Source: Haematobia irritans
Lineage: Eukaryota; Arthropoda; Insecta; Diptera; Muscidae
Reading direction: 5' to 3'
Assembly (NCBI RefSeq): GCF_050003625.1
Contig: NC_134401.1
Location: 67,777,629-67,841,628 of the forward strand
Length of the DNA stretch: 64,000 bases
This document shows positions 22,135-33,980 of the stretch, piece by piece (the first letter of the stretch is position 1; every line of letters begins with the position of its first letter). A model generated the notes under the pieces. It was not told where the DNA came from. It searched no databases and was given only the letters and a program-made list of their open reading frames with translations. Made by a program: the position numbers and the translations under genes.

Positions 22135-23460
22135 CAGATTGTTGTTGACATCAGGAATGAGGTTCTAGTCGATCCTCTTACAAATTTGAAAATTTCAGCA
22201 TTTTCACATATATATAGTATTGATTTATCAAATATTTTTACGTGCCGCTGATTTCTCAGCCAGACTATACACAACCTGTTAAAAACTCGACGGTAAACGA
22301 AGTAGTGACCAATGGACCGTTCCCATTTACTAAGCCCAGGCGACTAGATCCAATAAAGTATAAGGTGTTCAAAGCGGAGTTTGACTATTTAGTAAAATGC
22401 GGAATATGCATTTAGTTCCCAAAAAAGGCCCAGGTGACTGGCGTCCTTGTGGAGACAACTAAACGCATCACATACACGACTTTAATGTGCCTGAAAACCC
22501 AAAAAAAGAAAAGATTTTTTTTTGTAAGTTGGACTTATTTATGCCCTGCCATTAGATTCCGATAGCACAGGATGATATATACAAAACAGCCATAGCAACA
22601 CCGTTCGGAATGTTCGAATGCCTTTCGGGTTGAGAAATTCGTCGCAAACTTTCCAACGTTTCGTAAACGAAGTATTCAGAGGACTAGAGTATGTACACAA
22701 TTTTTTTCTGATTCAATCACGAAATTAATTGATCCAATTAATTTTTTAATTAAAATGCCTTCAATCACAGAAATGATAGTATCAATAAAAAAATTAATTG
22801 AAAGTTAATTAAAAAATTAATCGATCCAATTAAAAAATTAATTGATATGATTAGTTTTTGCGATTGAATTTTGTTTCAATTAAAAAATTTCTTGAATCAA
22901 TCAAATTTTTAATTGAATATTTTTTAAAACTCAATTAAGAATTTAATTAGAAAAATTTTCGTGAACATTTTTTCTTTGTGTGTTTGTATATATTGATGAT
23001 GTATTGGTTTTTAGCAAAAATGAGGAAGAACACTTACAACAACTTCGTTCAATTTTTAAAAGATTATAGGAACACAGGTTGAACATTCAGCCAGGGAAGT
23101 GTACATTTGACGTGACCAGTGTCGATTTCCTTTTTCATAATACTTCAGAAGAATGGGTCAGTTCGATACAGGAAATGATAAATGGCGTATTCATACGAGC
23201 TGAAGAAGCATTTGTAGATATAAAGAAGACTTTTGCTACTCGAATTCTATTGAGCCATTTTGATGAGAGCTCAAAATTTATATTGACGGTGGATGCATCT
23301 GGTATTTATGGCGATCAGAGGGGTTTTACAACAGGCATTCGAACATATCCACTTAAATATTGTTGGTCGGCTACCACCGTCACTTAATCATCGTTATTTG
23401 TTAACCGTTATTGACAGATATACTCGTTGGCCAGAAGCATATCCTCTGAGAGTATTTCGA
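22135..23460 (+). pseudogene. Gypsy-type pol remnant: post-protease, RT, start of integrase
   Basis: Begins with the VDIRNEVLVD-type segment that follows the protease in gypsy elements, then RT motifs (a degraded RPCGD motif, the PFGMFE motif and YIDDVLVFS, the RT active site, at 22983-23015), an RNase H-like start (LTVDAS) and an integrase-core start (LLTVIDRYTRWPEA). Several stops and frameshifts are present. MITE W sits directly before the YIDD motif. The integrase resumes at 26610 after a 3.1-kb insertion. It is dead and non-functional. Confidence 0.8.
22696..22980. mobile_element. MITE W (TA target) in gypsy RT
   Basis: 285 bp. Ends CACAATTTTTTTCTGATTC and, reversed, CACAAAGAAAAAATGTTC. 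Flanks are TA (22694-22695) and TG (22981-22982, probably a mutated TA). The interior is almost entirely TTAATTGA/ATCAATTA words. Confidence 0.75.
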
Positions 23461-24175
23461 CAATCCCAATAGCAAACAAGTTTTTTATAATGTGTGATAA
23501 AATAAGGCCTTTTATAATGTATACATCAAAAGGCTTTATGAAGCATTTATAAATAGAGGCCTCTTAATAGGAGTTTTAAATAATGCCAATTTAATGCCTT
23601 TTTATGAAGACTGTTTAAAAGGCCTTGTTTAGATACCTTATATAGGACATACTCCAAATTTCATATATAAATAAGAAACCCAAAATTTGTGCAGATTTTT
23701 TTTTTATTTTGTACTATATAAAATTGTACTATAAAAAATAAATCACCTTCTTCATAGGAACTGATTTCGTATTAGACGTCTGATTTCCACATATTGAACA
23801 GAACATTGGCTTTCATGGTAGAAGTTGCCGCTAAATAAATAAGTAAAATTATTATAAAATTATTATTATAATGTAATTCAATATAGTCAAAAAATATATA
23901 CTTACCGCATATTTTACACTTCAGCTACTTAAAAAAAAACAAGTATATACGGCCGTAAGTTCGGCCAGGCCGAATCTTATGTACCCTCCACCATGGATTG
24001 CGTAGGAACTTCTACTAAAGGCTGTCATCCACAATCGAATTACTTGGGTTGCGATAACACTTGCCGATGGCAAGGTATGGTAAAACTTTTTAACACTGTC
24101 TTCTAAATTGTAAGTTAGTCCATAAGGGGTATATATTAAACAAAAAAAAGGCCGATTAAACACGTATATAATTCA

Positions 24176-24617
24176 GTTTGACAAAATTTTCTATAGAAAT
24201 AAAATTTTGACAAAATTTTCTATAGAAATAAAAACTTGACAAAATTTTCTATAGAAATAAAATGTTGACAAAATTTTCTATGGAAGTAAAATGTTGACAA
24301 AATTTTCTATAGCAATAAAATTTTGACAAAATTTTCTATAGAAATAAAATGTTGACAAAATTTTCTATAGAAATAAAATGTTGACAAAATGTTCTATAGA
24401 AATAAAATGTTGACAACATTGTCTAATGAAATATAATGTTGACAAAATTTTCTACAGAAATAAATTTTTTTCAAAATTTTCTATAGAAATAAAATTTTGA
24501 CAAAATTTTCTATGGAAATAAAATGTTGACAAACATTGCTATAGAAATAAACTTTTTACAAATCTTTCTATAGAAATGAAATTTTGACAAAACTTTCTAT
24601 AGTAATAAAATTTGACA
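24176..24617. repeat. 29-bp minisatellite array (CE3)
   Basis: About 15 copies of the GACAAAATTTTCTATAGAAA-type unit of roughly 29 bp, the reverse complement of the CE1 array. Copies differ by a few bases. Confidence 0.95.
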
Positions 24618-25530
24618 ATTTTTACATGGCTGTTAGAGGTCATATACTAACGAAATGTACCAAATTTCAACCGCATCGCATGACTTTTGCTCCTCCAAGA
24701 GGCTCCGGAGGTCAAATCTGGGGATCGGTTTATATGGGAGCTATATATAATTATGGACCGATATGGACCAATTTTTGCATGGTTGTTAGAGACCATATAC
24801 TAACACCACGTACTAAATTTCAATTGGATCGGATGAATTTTGCTCATCCAAGAGGCTCCAGAGTTCAAATCTGGGGATCGGTTTATATGGGAGCTATATA
24901 TAATTATGGACGATATGGACCAATTTTTGCATGCTTGTTAGAGACCGTATACTAACATCAGGTACCCAATTTCAAACGGATCGGATGAATTTTGCCCCTC
25001 CAAGAGGCTCCGGAGGTCAAATCTGGCGATCGGTTTATATGGGAGCTATATATAATTATGGACCGATATGGACCAGTTTTTGCATGGTTGTTAGAAACCA
25101 TATACTAACACCACGTACCAAATTTCAATCGGGTAGGATGAAGTTTGCTCCTCCAAGAGGCTCCGGAGCTCAAATCTGGGGATCGGTTTATATGGGAGCT
25201 ATATATATTTATGGACCGATATGGACCAATTTTTGCATGGTTGTTAGAGACCGTATACTAACATCAGGTACCAAATTTCAACCGGATCGGATGAATTTTG
25301 CTCCTCCAAGAGGCTCCGGAGGTCAAATCTGGGGATCGGTTTATATGGGGGCTATATATAATTATGGACCGATATGGACCAATTTTTGCATGGTTGTTAG
25401 AGACCGTATACTTAGACCACGTACCAAATTTCAACCGGATCGGATGAATTTTGCTGCTCCGGAAGGCTCCGCAAGCCAAATTTGGGGATCGGTTTATATG
25501 GGGGCTATACGTAAACGTGGGCCGATATGG
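24618..25530 (+). repeat. 153-bp tandem array (CE3)
   Basis: About six units. The landmark after CAAATCTG recurs at 24721, 24874, 25026, 25179, 25332 and 25485, spacing 153, 152, 153, 153, 153. Because 153 is 51 codons, one frame stays open across four units (24931-25599). Confidence 0.95.
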
Positions 25531-26609
25531 CCCATTTTCAATACCATCCGACCTACATCAATAGCAACTACTTGTGCCAAGTTTCAAGTCGATAGCTAGT
25601 TTCGTTCGGAAGTTAGCGTGATTTCCACAGACGGACGGACAGCCGGACAGACGGACAGACGGACAGACGGACGGACGGACGGACATGCTTAGATCGACTC
25701 AGAATTTCACCACGACCCAGAATATATATACTTTATGGGGTCTTAGAGCAATATTTCGATGTGTTACAAACGGAATGACAAAGTTAATATACCCCCATCC
25801 TATGGTGGAGGGTATAAAAACAAACACCGCGACTTCACAAATCCGAATGAAGAAGCACGTGTTGCTTTAAATTGTGCAAAATTATTTTTATTCTTAACTT
25901 TCGGTTACATATAAACTTACGGCATAAGGGCTTATCAAAGGTCTCTTAGATTAAAGAAGTGCGCATATGAGAACATGACTTGTTTTTTTTTTTTTAAACC
26001 GTTATATTGTTTGTGACTCATTGTCGAAAAACATATAAATTGGCTTACGGCATAAGGGATTTTCAAAGGTCTCGTAAATTATATGAGCTTGCTATGAGAA
26101 TATGAGTTGCTTTTTAAAAATCGTTTTATTTTGCCTCGTTGCAAGAACACATCGTAATTCACAATACCAAACAAGGCCTATTAGTAGTTCTTTAAAATGT
26201 GTCTTTAAACACATGTCCCAGATAAGCCATTTCAAAAGGCCTCGACAAGTATGCTATGAGAAAAGGGATAGCGATCTTAGCAAATAAAGACCTTTTATAA
26301 GGCCTGGTTTTTGCAATGAATGATGCATGTGTATCAACCTTTTTTGTAAAGAAGGAAGTGGTCTTACAAAAGGGATATTTTATAAGACCTAATCGCCTCT
26401 AAAATAAGGGCTCTGTGAATGCTTTAAATCGAAAGTGCTCTCGATTTACGCCGCTGGGAAGTTCTCCACACATTAATATAAATACAAATGTAATATGAAT
26501 ACATGCATAAGTATTAATTTTAGATTCCAATTAATATAAAAAAGACAATTAAGTAAATTAATGAAAAAATAAATAATAAAAAAATAAAATTAATTTAAAA
26601 TAAAATTTT

Positions 26610-27000
26610 GAAATTGGTACGACGCTTTACCAATGGTATTATTAGGAATAAGATGTACAATTAAAGAAGATTTAGGATATACCCCAGCAGAAATGGTGTA
26701 TGGACAAGACATTCGGCTACTTGAAGAGTTATGGTCCCACGAAAGACCGATTGTGACTCTCAGCTTATAGATAAGTTGAAGGAAAATTTGAGGAGTGTTC
26801 ATTCCGCTTTATCATATCATAAGGGCACAAGTAGCGAGGCATATGTACCCAAAGGTAGCAAATAGTGTTTGAACGCGTGGAGAACAAGCGTTCGTTACAA
26901 AGGGCCATTTAAAGTCATTGAAAAGGACAAGAAAATTTTCAAACTCGAAATAATAATATATCAAAACAATATCATAAACAGTATATAATATAATTATATC
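26610..27000 (+). pseudogene. Gypsy-type integrase C-terminal remnant
   Basis: Continues the integrase from 23460: a W-x-ALPMVLLGIR segment, then KEDLGYTPAEMVYGQ and a basic C-terminal segment ending RYKGPFKVIEKD, in the order seen in arthropod gypsy integrases. Several stops are present. It is the last recognisable part of the element whose gag lies at 17.5 kb. Confidence 0.75.
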
Positions 27001-27099
27001 AAAACAATATCGATTGATGGAATTAAATCCGCTTATATTATTACCCCACTGATAGCTTGGAGGAGGTTCAAATCCCGGTAAAAAATGCAAGAAAGGTTA

Positions 27100-27665
27100 C
27101 GTTTGAAACTTGGTACGTGGTGTTATTATACGGCCTCTAAAAAACCATGCAAAAATTGGTCCATATCGGTCCATAATAGCCCCCATATAATAGCCCCCAT
27201 ATAAACCGCTCCCCAATTTTTCCTTATGGATACTTTTGGAGGCGCAAATTTCGTCCGATCCGGTTGAAATTGGGTAATTGAAGTTAGTATATGGTCGCTA
27301 ATATTCATGCAAAAATTGGTCCATATAGGTTCATAATTATATATAGCCCCAATATAAACCGATCCCAAAATTTGGCTCTCGGAGCCTCTTTGATAAGCAA
27401 ATTTCGTCCGATCCTGTTGAAATAATAATGATATGGCCCATGCAAAAATTGGTCCATATCGGCCCATAATTGTATATAGCCCACTTTATAAAACGATCTC
27501 CATATTTGGCTATCGGAGCCTCTTGTATGTTAGAAGCAAAGTTCTTCCTATCAGGTTGAAATTTTGAACGTTGTGTTAGTATACGGCCTCTAATGCCAAA
27601 ATTTGTTCATATCGGTCCATATTTATATATAGCCACCAGATAAGCCGAACCCCAGATTTTACATC
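27100..27665 (-). repeat. Degraded 153-bp-type units
   Basis: Reverse-oriented units with 'aaaattggtccatatcggtcc' and 'agcccccatataaacc' landmarks, diverged from CE1 and CE3, with a local 'tagcccccatata' duplication at 27178-27203. No head or tail of the composite element is visible. Confidence 0.8.
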
Positions 27666-28640
27666 TTAAGCCTCCTTGCCTCCCAAAAACAACACTTTGC
27701 TCTTTAAACATGTTTCAGGTGATCATATTCCTTCTCTGGGTGTAGTTAAAAAATATCTAGAAAATTGTACGGAAGTTTTGGTGCAATTCATAGCTTCCCT
27801 ACGGAAAATGGATCAATCACAGAACCGGACTAGTCCCTGGTGTGTATGGACCAGTCCCAGTTCTGGTCAAAATGTATGGAAGGGACCGGCCACTTTAACA
27901 TGGATTTGTCATTGACGGGGTAAATCCACATTTCAGGACGCGTCTTGGACTCAGCCCAAAGGTCACGTCCTGGGACAATTTAGCAGGAGCACCCCACAGA
28001 CAGGTCCTCAGGAATCAGTCTCGGACAAACTCTTAGAAATCTGTTTCAATTTGGGCATCCCAATCGAACCCGAAATGAAAAAAAAGCTTTTGAAATATGC
28101 CGAACAATAGGTTATTCTGATAATTTTATTTCACTAAATGTGAAAATGCTTGATATTAAAATCTTAATGGATCTAAGATTTTAATATCAAGCGAGCACGG
28201 AAATAAATAAATTACGACTATTTAAAAATTGCAACTAATTGGAGCACAGGTACCAGTTCTGTGATAGGTCCGTCAGTGGCAATTTGCACCAATTTCCCAT
28301 AGGGTTAATTCTGTCAATTTCAAAAAATGTTTACTTTGAAAGCAAATTGTATCTGTACATTGCAAATGTTCAGTCTCCGCTAATACAATCGTATATATTT
28401 TTTTATTACCCACTCTAATAAATAAAACGCACTTTACACTTTATATTTAAGTTTACGCTTCATATATAATATAGGGAAACGAAAAACTTTCGGTTCAATA
28501 TTCAATAAAATAACAAAAAGAAATTATTTAAAATATGTGCTATATATTTCGTTACAACAATGTAAAAAATGAATTGTTTTCTTTATTTTAAAATAATAAA
28601 CATATCAAAAATACAAATAATACCTACAATTAAATTCTGT
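27666..28640. other. Unassigned, includes G+C-richer segment and a hairpin
   Basis: No convincing gene; the 79-codon frame at 27676-27915 has no recognisable motif. 27780-28080 is G+C-richer than the flanks and repeats GGACCNG/CAGTTCTG words on both strands. CCTTCTCTGGGTGTA near 27735 resembles one end of the TA|CAC families. Confidence 0.4.
28148..28192. repeat. 19-bp perfect hairpin, 7-nt loop
   Basis: Arms GCTTGATATTAAAATCTTA (28148-28166) and its exact reverse complement (28174-28192) around ATGGATC. Confidence 0.95.
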
Positions 28641-28910
28641 CAAAATTTTGTTCCAATAGAAAAATATAGAAAATTTTTGCAAAAATTTTATTTCTATAGA
28701 AAGTTTTTGCAAAATTTTATTTCTATAGAAAGTTTTTGGAAAACTTCATTTTTATAGGAAATTTTTGCAAAATTTTATTTCTGTAGAATTTTTTTTTGCA
28801 AATTTTTTTCTATAGCAAATTTCTGCTATTTATTATTTCTCATTCTATAGAAAATTTTGTCGAAATTTTATTTCTATAGAAAATTTTTTTATTACTGATT
28901 TTCTACAGCA
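28640..28910. repeat. 29-bp-type arrays with TTTCTATAGAAA core
   Basis: Degenerate copies of the minisatellite in CE1 and CE3, here outside an obvious CE head. Similar blocks lie at 29290-29560, 29905-30130 and 30662-30775. Confidence 0.85.
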
Positions 28911-28948
28911 AAAATGTATTAGGGATTTTTGTGAGGAATTTAAATTTA

Positions 28949-29171
28949 GGCTGAGTACTATGTTTAGTCTTCAAGCTGAAAACCAGTTTGTTTTCACGGT
29001 CATTTTTTTAAATTAATTAATTTAGAAATATAAAATTATTTGCAATCAATTCCTTGGATCTTTTCAATCCATTATTTGGCAAGACTTGATCAAAATATAA
29101 CCGTCTTCATAAATATATTTGTACTTTTAATTTTGTATTTTGGCGAAAAAAACCGAACATAGTACTCACCT
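28949..29171. mobile_element. Harbinger-like MITE, 223 bp
   Basis: Ends GGCTGAGTACTATGTT and, reversed, AGGTGAGTACTATGTTCGG; 3-bp TTA on both sides (28946-28948 and 29172-29174). A related sequence at 30831-30860 lacks the insertion and shows the unoccupied target. The 3-bp TTA duplication fits PIF/Harbinger, but no transposase is present. Confidence 0.75.
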
Positions 29172-29569
29172 TTAAATTGGGAATTTTTGTGGATGAAGAC
29201 ATCATAATTTGGGGACAAAGGCCAGAAAAATACCGGCATGTTCTTTTAACTGGAGGAAAACCATTTTTGACGAATACCACAACATTTGTCGAAATTTTAT
29301 TTCTATAGAAAATTTTTGTAAAATTTTATTTCTATAGAAAGTTTTTCAAAATTTTATTTTTATAAAAAATTTGCCAACATTTTATGTCTACAGAAAAGGT
29401 TGCCAGATTTTACTACTGTAGACATTTTATCAAAATTTTATTCCTATAGAGCATTTTGTCAAACTTTTATTTCTATAAAATATTTTTTTTCTATGGAAAA
29501 TTTTTGCAATTTTTTTCCTTTAGCAATTTTTTGTAAAATTTTATATCTATGGAAAATGTTAGAAAATTT

Positions 29570-32262
29570 TAAGGGGGTACTATATTCAATTTTTGGAGAC
29601 GAAAACCACACGCCATTTAATGCTTATCTAGAGTATGTAATTGTCGTGAAAACCATGTATTTTGTCTTTGTAAAAATAATTTTCAAGCGGAGAAAAATAT
29701 ACGCTGGCAATAAGCATTTAAATGGTTATCAAATGCCGCAAACATGTTCTATTATTTAAATGATAGAATTTGAGGCCATTACATGGTCGTGAAAATCATT
29801 TACCTGACCATTCAGTTTTTTTACTTCTTTGCAGATAATGTTGCCAGTATTGGGGTTTTCTCCAATTTGGGCACTTTTCTCCAATTTGGTTTGAATCTTT
29901 TTTAACAAAATTTTATTTCTATATAGAAAATTTTGTCACTATTTTATTTCTATAGGATATTTTCTAAAAATTGTATTTCTATAGAAAGTTTTGTCAACAT
30001 TTTATTTCTCAATAGAAAATTTTGTCAAAATTTTATTTCTATAGAAAATTTTGTCAAAATATTATTTCTATAGAAAATTTTGTCAAAATTTTATTTCTAT
30101 ATAAAATTTTGTCAACATTTTATTTCAGTGGTTTTTTAATTCAGCTTAAAACCGTTCATTGACTAAACTACAAGTGTAGCTTAACCAACAGAAGAAGAAT
30201 GTTTGTCAAATTTATTTGGGCAAAGCCCTAAAGACTGCAAGATGGTTGGATGGACGCACGTTTCGGAATTACCACATTCCTCATCAGCATCCTCTACTTG
30301 CAGCAAAACTATCAACCAATTATCAGAATAAATTCAGGCAGTTCATTAAACCCAACAATGAACCACACTTGAACCTTCCGAAAAAAGGTTTTGCATGATA
30401 CCGGCTATCATGCCTTATGCCGAAATAAATTCGAAACAAACATATCTCTTTTCCTATGCCACTGTCAAATCATCGATTTGAGTGCAGTTGGCTGGGTTTA
30501 TTTTGAGCGCGCTTCCTCTTCTTTTTCCATTCGTTTTGTTTTGTTATTGTTGGTTTTGTTCTTTAAGCATTGTTGTTGTTTTTTTATTTCAGCTTAAAAC
30601 ATTAAAAGAACAACAACAATGTTTAAAGAACAAAACCAACAATAACAAAACAAAACGAATGAAAATTTTATTTCTATAGAAAATTTTGTCAAAATTTTAT
30701 TTCTATAGGAAATTTTGTCAAAAATTTATTTCTATTTCTATATAGAAAATTTTGTCAACATTTTATTTCTAATTTTTATTGCAAATTTTTAAATTATTAC
30801 TGATTTTCTACAAAATGTATTGGAGATTTTTGTGAGGAATTTAAATTTAAATTGGGAATTTTTGTAGACGAAGACATCATAATTGGGGACAAGAGCCAGA
30901 AAAATACTGGCATGTTCTTTTAACTGGAAGAAAACCATTTTTGACGAATATCACGACATTTTAGATCGTGACCATTGTCTTTTGATTCAAACAAAATTCT
31001 TTTTATCAATATAATAACATTTTACATGAGGACAATTTTATTTTTCTTAGAACCATGTTCACAGAGCCAACATGGTTGCAGGAGAAAATGTTACATGGTC
31101 GCCGCAAAAATAGCTCCTATCATATTATTTTGCTCTTCGAATATGATCGTGACAATCATGTTTCTTCTATGCGTGTAGTCGTTCAACAAACCACATACAA
31201 TTTTTTTCGTTCAAATTCCAAAATATTTGTTGAGGGTTAAACGTAACGTTCAACAACAAATATTTTGTAATGTTTGGTGTTCAACAAATTACTAACAAAT
31301 TATGGGAAATGAACACGCACAGAAAAACCATGTTTGGACATGGTTTGCGCATCCATTTAATGCTTATCTAGAGTATGTAATTGCCGCGAAAACCATGTAT
31401 TTTGTCTTTGTAAAAATAGTTTTCGAGCGGAGAAAAATGTATGGTGGCAATAAGCATTTGAATGGTTCTCAAATACCGCAAACATGTTCTATCATTTAAA
31501 TGATAGAATTTGAGACCATTAAATGGTCGGGAAAATCATGTACCTGACCATTCAATTTTTTTACTTTTTTACAGGGAAAAGAGTATTTTTATAGGTTAAG
31601 TATAGACATGTCTAGAACCATTACATGGCCATAAAGACCATTTACATTTTTTTCGTGAGCATTTAATTGTTTAACTTTTTTGCAGCGAAAAGAATTTTTG
31701 CATTTTGCTATATGGTATCATTTATTTTTATTTGCAGTTACATGATGTGTGCGTTTGTACATTTGATGGAAACGATGTAAATATGGAATAATTAATTATT
31801 GTTGAAATTGTAGTAAAATAGAGTGTGTAAAAATATATGATGTTTGCTTGAACAGCATTATAAATACAAATAAACAATGAATTAGTTTATAAATAAATAA
31901 AAAATGTTAATTTTGTGGTTTCTTTTCTCAAGTGGCGTCCTTTTTTCGACGATGAAAAATCTTTTTTCATAAAGATCAAAACATTTTAGGTTGTGACCAT
32001 GTTCTTTTAATTAGAAGAAAAACATTTTGAATGAATACCATAACATTTCAAATCGTGACCATTGTCTTTTCATTCAAACAAAATTCTTTTTATCAATATA
32101 ATAACATTTTAGATGAGGACAATTATATTTTTTTTAGAACCATGTTCACTGAGCCAACATGGTTGCAGGTGAAAATGTTACATGGTCGCCGCAGAAATAG
32201 CTCCTATCATATTATTTTGCTCTTCAAATATGATTGTGACAATCATATTTCTTCTCTGCGTG
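29570..32262. mobile_element. Two related V elements (ACCATGTT words)
   Basis: V1 (about 29570-31175) and V2 (31314-32262) share two blocks: 29605-29820 with 31350-31555, and 30955-31170 with 32045-32260. V2 ends read CACGCACAGAAAAACCATG and, reversed, CACGCAGAGAAGAAATATG. ACCATGTT/AACATGGT words are frequent. V1 is extended by 29-bp blocks, a retroposed-looking segment (30215-30420) and the hairpin at 30528-30661. The target duplication is not certain. Confidence 0.6.
30528..30661. repeat. About 53-bp inverted repeat with one mismatch
   Basis: The left arm starts CATTCGTTTTGTTTTGTTAT (30528) and runs to about 30580; the right arm (30609-30661) is its reverse complement apart from one base, with a loop of about 28 nt. 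The arms are T/G- and A/C-rich. Confidence 0.88.
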
Positions 32263-32929
32263 AATGGGATGCGTGCGATTCGACCTGTTCTTTGTAACTA
32301 CCTAACTCACTTCCAGTATTATTTTATTATTTAGTAGCATTATTTTTGTATTTTTAACCTGAAAAAGTTACAACAACTTAAAAAGAATAGATTATTATTA
32401 TTGTTCTTTATTTGCTTTCCCATGCTCAAGACCACGAAAGTCTCATATTCCATCATGGGAAGTTTAAAATCATACTGTACAATTAAATAAATATAATGTA
32501 ATTATAATGTTAAATTTACTGAAAATATAATCAAAATACATCTATAAGCAAATAAGCTTAATATATTATATTGAAATTCTGAAGATAGGCTGAAAAAAAT
32601 ATTAAAATTTAACAATTATAAAAGGAGGAGAAAAAGATAAAATTAAAATAAAATTTATAATAACAGATAATGGATAAAGAATATTACAATTTATAATTGA
32701 AAATAATAGCAAAAAGAAGGAAAAAAATTAAAAGACAATTTTTAACAACAAATAAAGGAAGTATTAAAACTGGATAGCACACAACATATAGAAAAAAGAG
32801 AATAAAGAAAACAGTTTAATTATTACTCAAAAACGAGATAACATTTTTCTTAGAAGCATCTGCGTTACTTATACATTGGATATTATAAGTGAGTTCTACA
32901 GATGGAAGGAGTTATTAACTCCAGACCAA

Positions 32930-33600
32930 ACAGCTATGACGAAGTAAAATTAATCTCCTTCCCATACTAAATCTTGAGAAACGCAGGCGTTCAAATAAAT
33001 GCGCAGGGTGACCACTGTGCAGGGTGACCTATGCAAGAAAACAAGGACTTTTAACTTAAGTAGATCGTGAAAAGTCATGTCATACAAGGAAACCGGAAAA
33101 TCTGTCATATTTTCGTATACCATATACGTAGCGGGTAATGCTTTTGAAAGTCATATTCATTCTCTGCATGCTTAGAGCATCGCACTCAGCAAACAGTTCA
33201 CAACCGTAAAGCATCAAAAATGATTTAGCTAAGATAACCCTTTTTCTTAGCGGAGTACAACGTTGTGACTGCCATAGTGTCCGATGTATAGAATAGACAC
33301 GCCCACACATGGGAGTAATGTGATCGGCCCACGTCAGAGTACTGTTGAACATTTCCCCAAGATTCCTGGCACGCTCTACTATCTCAATCGTCTGATTATC
33401 TATCACTGTTCACCGTTTAATCATCAAACACTTAGATTTCAGTGGATTAATAGTAAGGCCATTGACCGATGTCGACATTGATATCCTTCCCAGCTCCTCA
33501 TTCAATAATGCCTCACAATTACTAATTGATGACGGTTCGCACCCAATATACAATTGAACATCAACTGCATACAGTGTCTCACCTGCATAGGTTGATCATT
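32930..33600 (-). pseudogene. CR1/jockey-like LINE RT fragment (LINE-C type)
   Basis: The minus-strand frame 33406-33080 contains VERARNLGEMFNSTLTW, then SFLMLYGCELF and ITRYVYGIRKYDR, the RT thumb of CR1/jockey-like LINEs. Upstream, near 33580-33550, a degraded active-site segment YAVDVQLYIGC corresponds to YADD. 32400-32930 is probably its 3' UTR. It is dead. Confidence 0.7.
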
Positions 33601-33960
33601 AGAATACTTTTAATGTTTAATTATAGTATTTAGAATTGTAATAAATTATAAATAAATAATAATACTTTTAACACAAAGTTATTGTCAGAGGCATTTATGC
33701 TATATTTTTGGAATAATTCGATAAAATGGACGCCAAAATTATAATCAGTATATTGGAATTCAAATTAGCGACATTTTAAAACAAGTGTATCAAAAAAATT
33801 TTTTGAAAATACATAACTAAAAACCCTATATAACAATTCTCGCAAATATTATCTAAAGAAACCAAAAATTCATTTCAATGGGATATATTAACCATAATTA
33901 TCAGACATAGAACTTTAGAAGTTGGAGTACAATCATACAAAAATGTAAAAAAACACTTAT
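33601..33960. other. Unassigned AT-rich sequence
   Basis: No gene, repeat or motif recognised. Confidence 0.5.
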
Positions 33961-33980
33961 TTCTTAGAAAAAAATAGCTT

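Larger units (their letters stand above)
23941..25820 (+). mobile_element. Composite element CE3, full structure
   Basis: Best-preserved copy: head AGTATATACGGCCGTAAGTT, TACCCTCCACCATGG, a 29-bp array (24176-24617), a 153-bp array (24618-25530), a single-copy region, GACG/GACA repeats (25630-25685), then GACTCAGAATTTCACC and the end ATACCCCCATCCTATGGTGG plus AGGGTATAAAAA. Near-terminal TACCCTCCACCAT segments are inverted. It has no plausible gene: the open frames over the 153-bp array are explained by the unit being a multiple of three. Confidence 0.85.
23465..26458. mobile_element. Element K with AAGGCCTTTTAT words, holding CE3
   Basis: The sequence separating the two halves of the gypsy integrase. 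Ends CCCAATAGCAAACAAG and, reversed, CCCAGCGGCGTAAATCG share only CCCARYRGC. Both flanks are dense in AAGGCCTTTTATAA-like words (for example 23510, 23615, 26290, 26380). The target duplication is unclear, so the boundaries are provisional. CE3 occupies 23941-25820. Confidence 0.5.

Noticed and set aside
24584..25599. Long open frames as a real protein gene
   Set aside because: The frames follow a stop-free 153-bp tandem unit (51 codons), also have open antisense frames, and show no domain; chance openness is the simplest explanation.
17515..27000. Complete endogenous retrovirus with envelope gene
   Set aside because: Only gag, RT and integrase remnants are seen; no LTRs or envelope-like frame were found.
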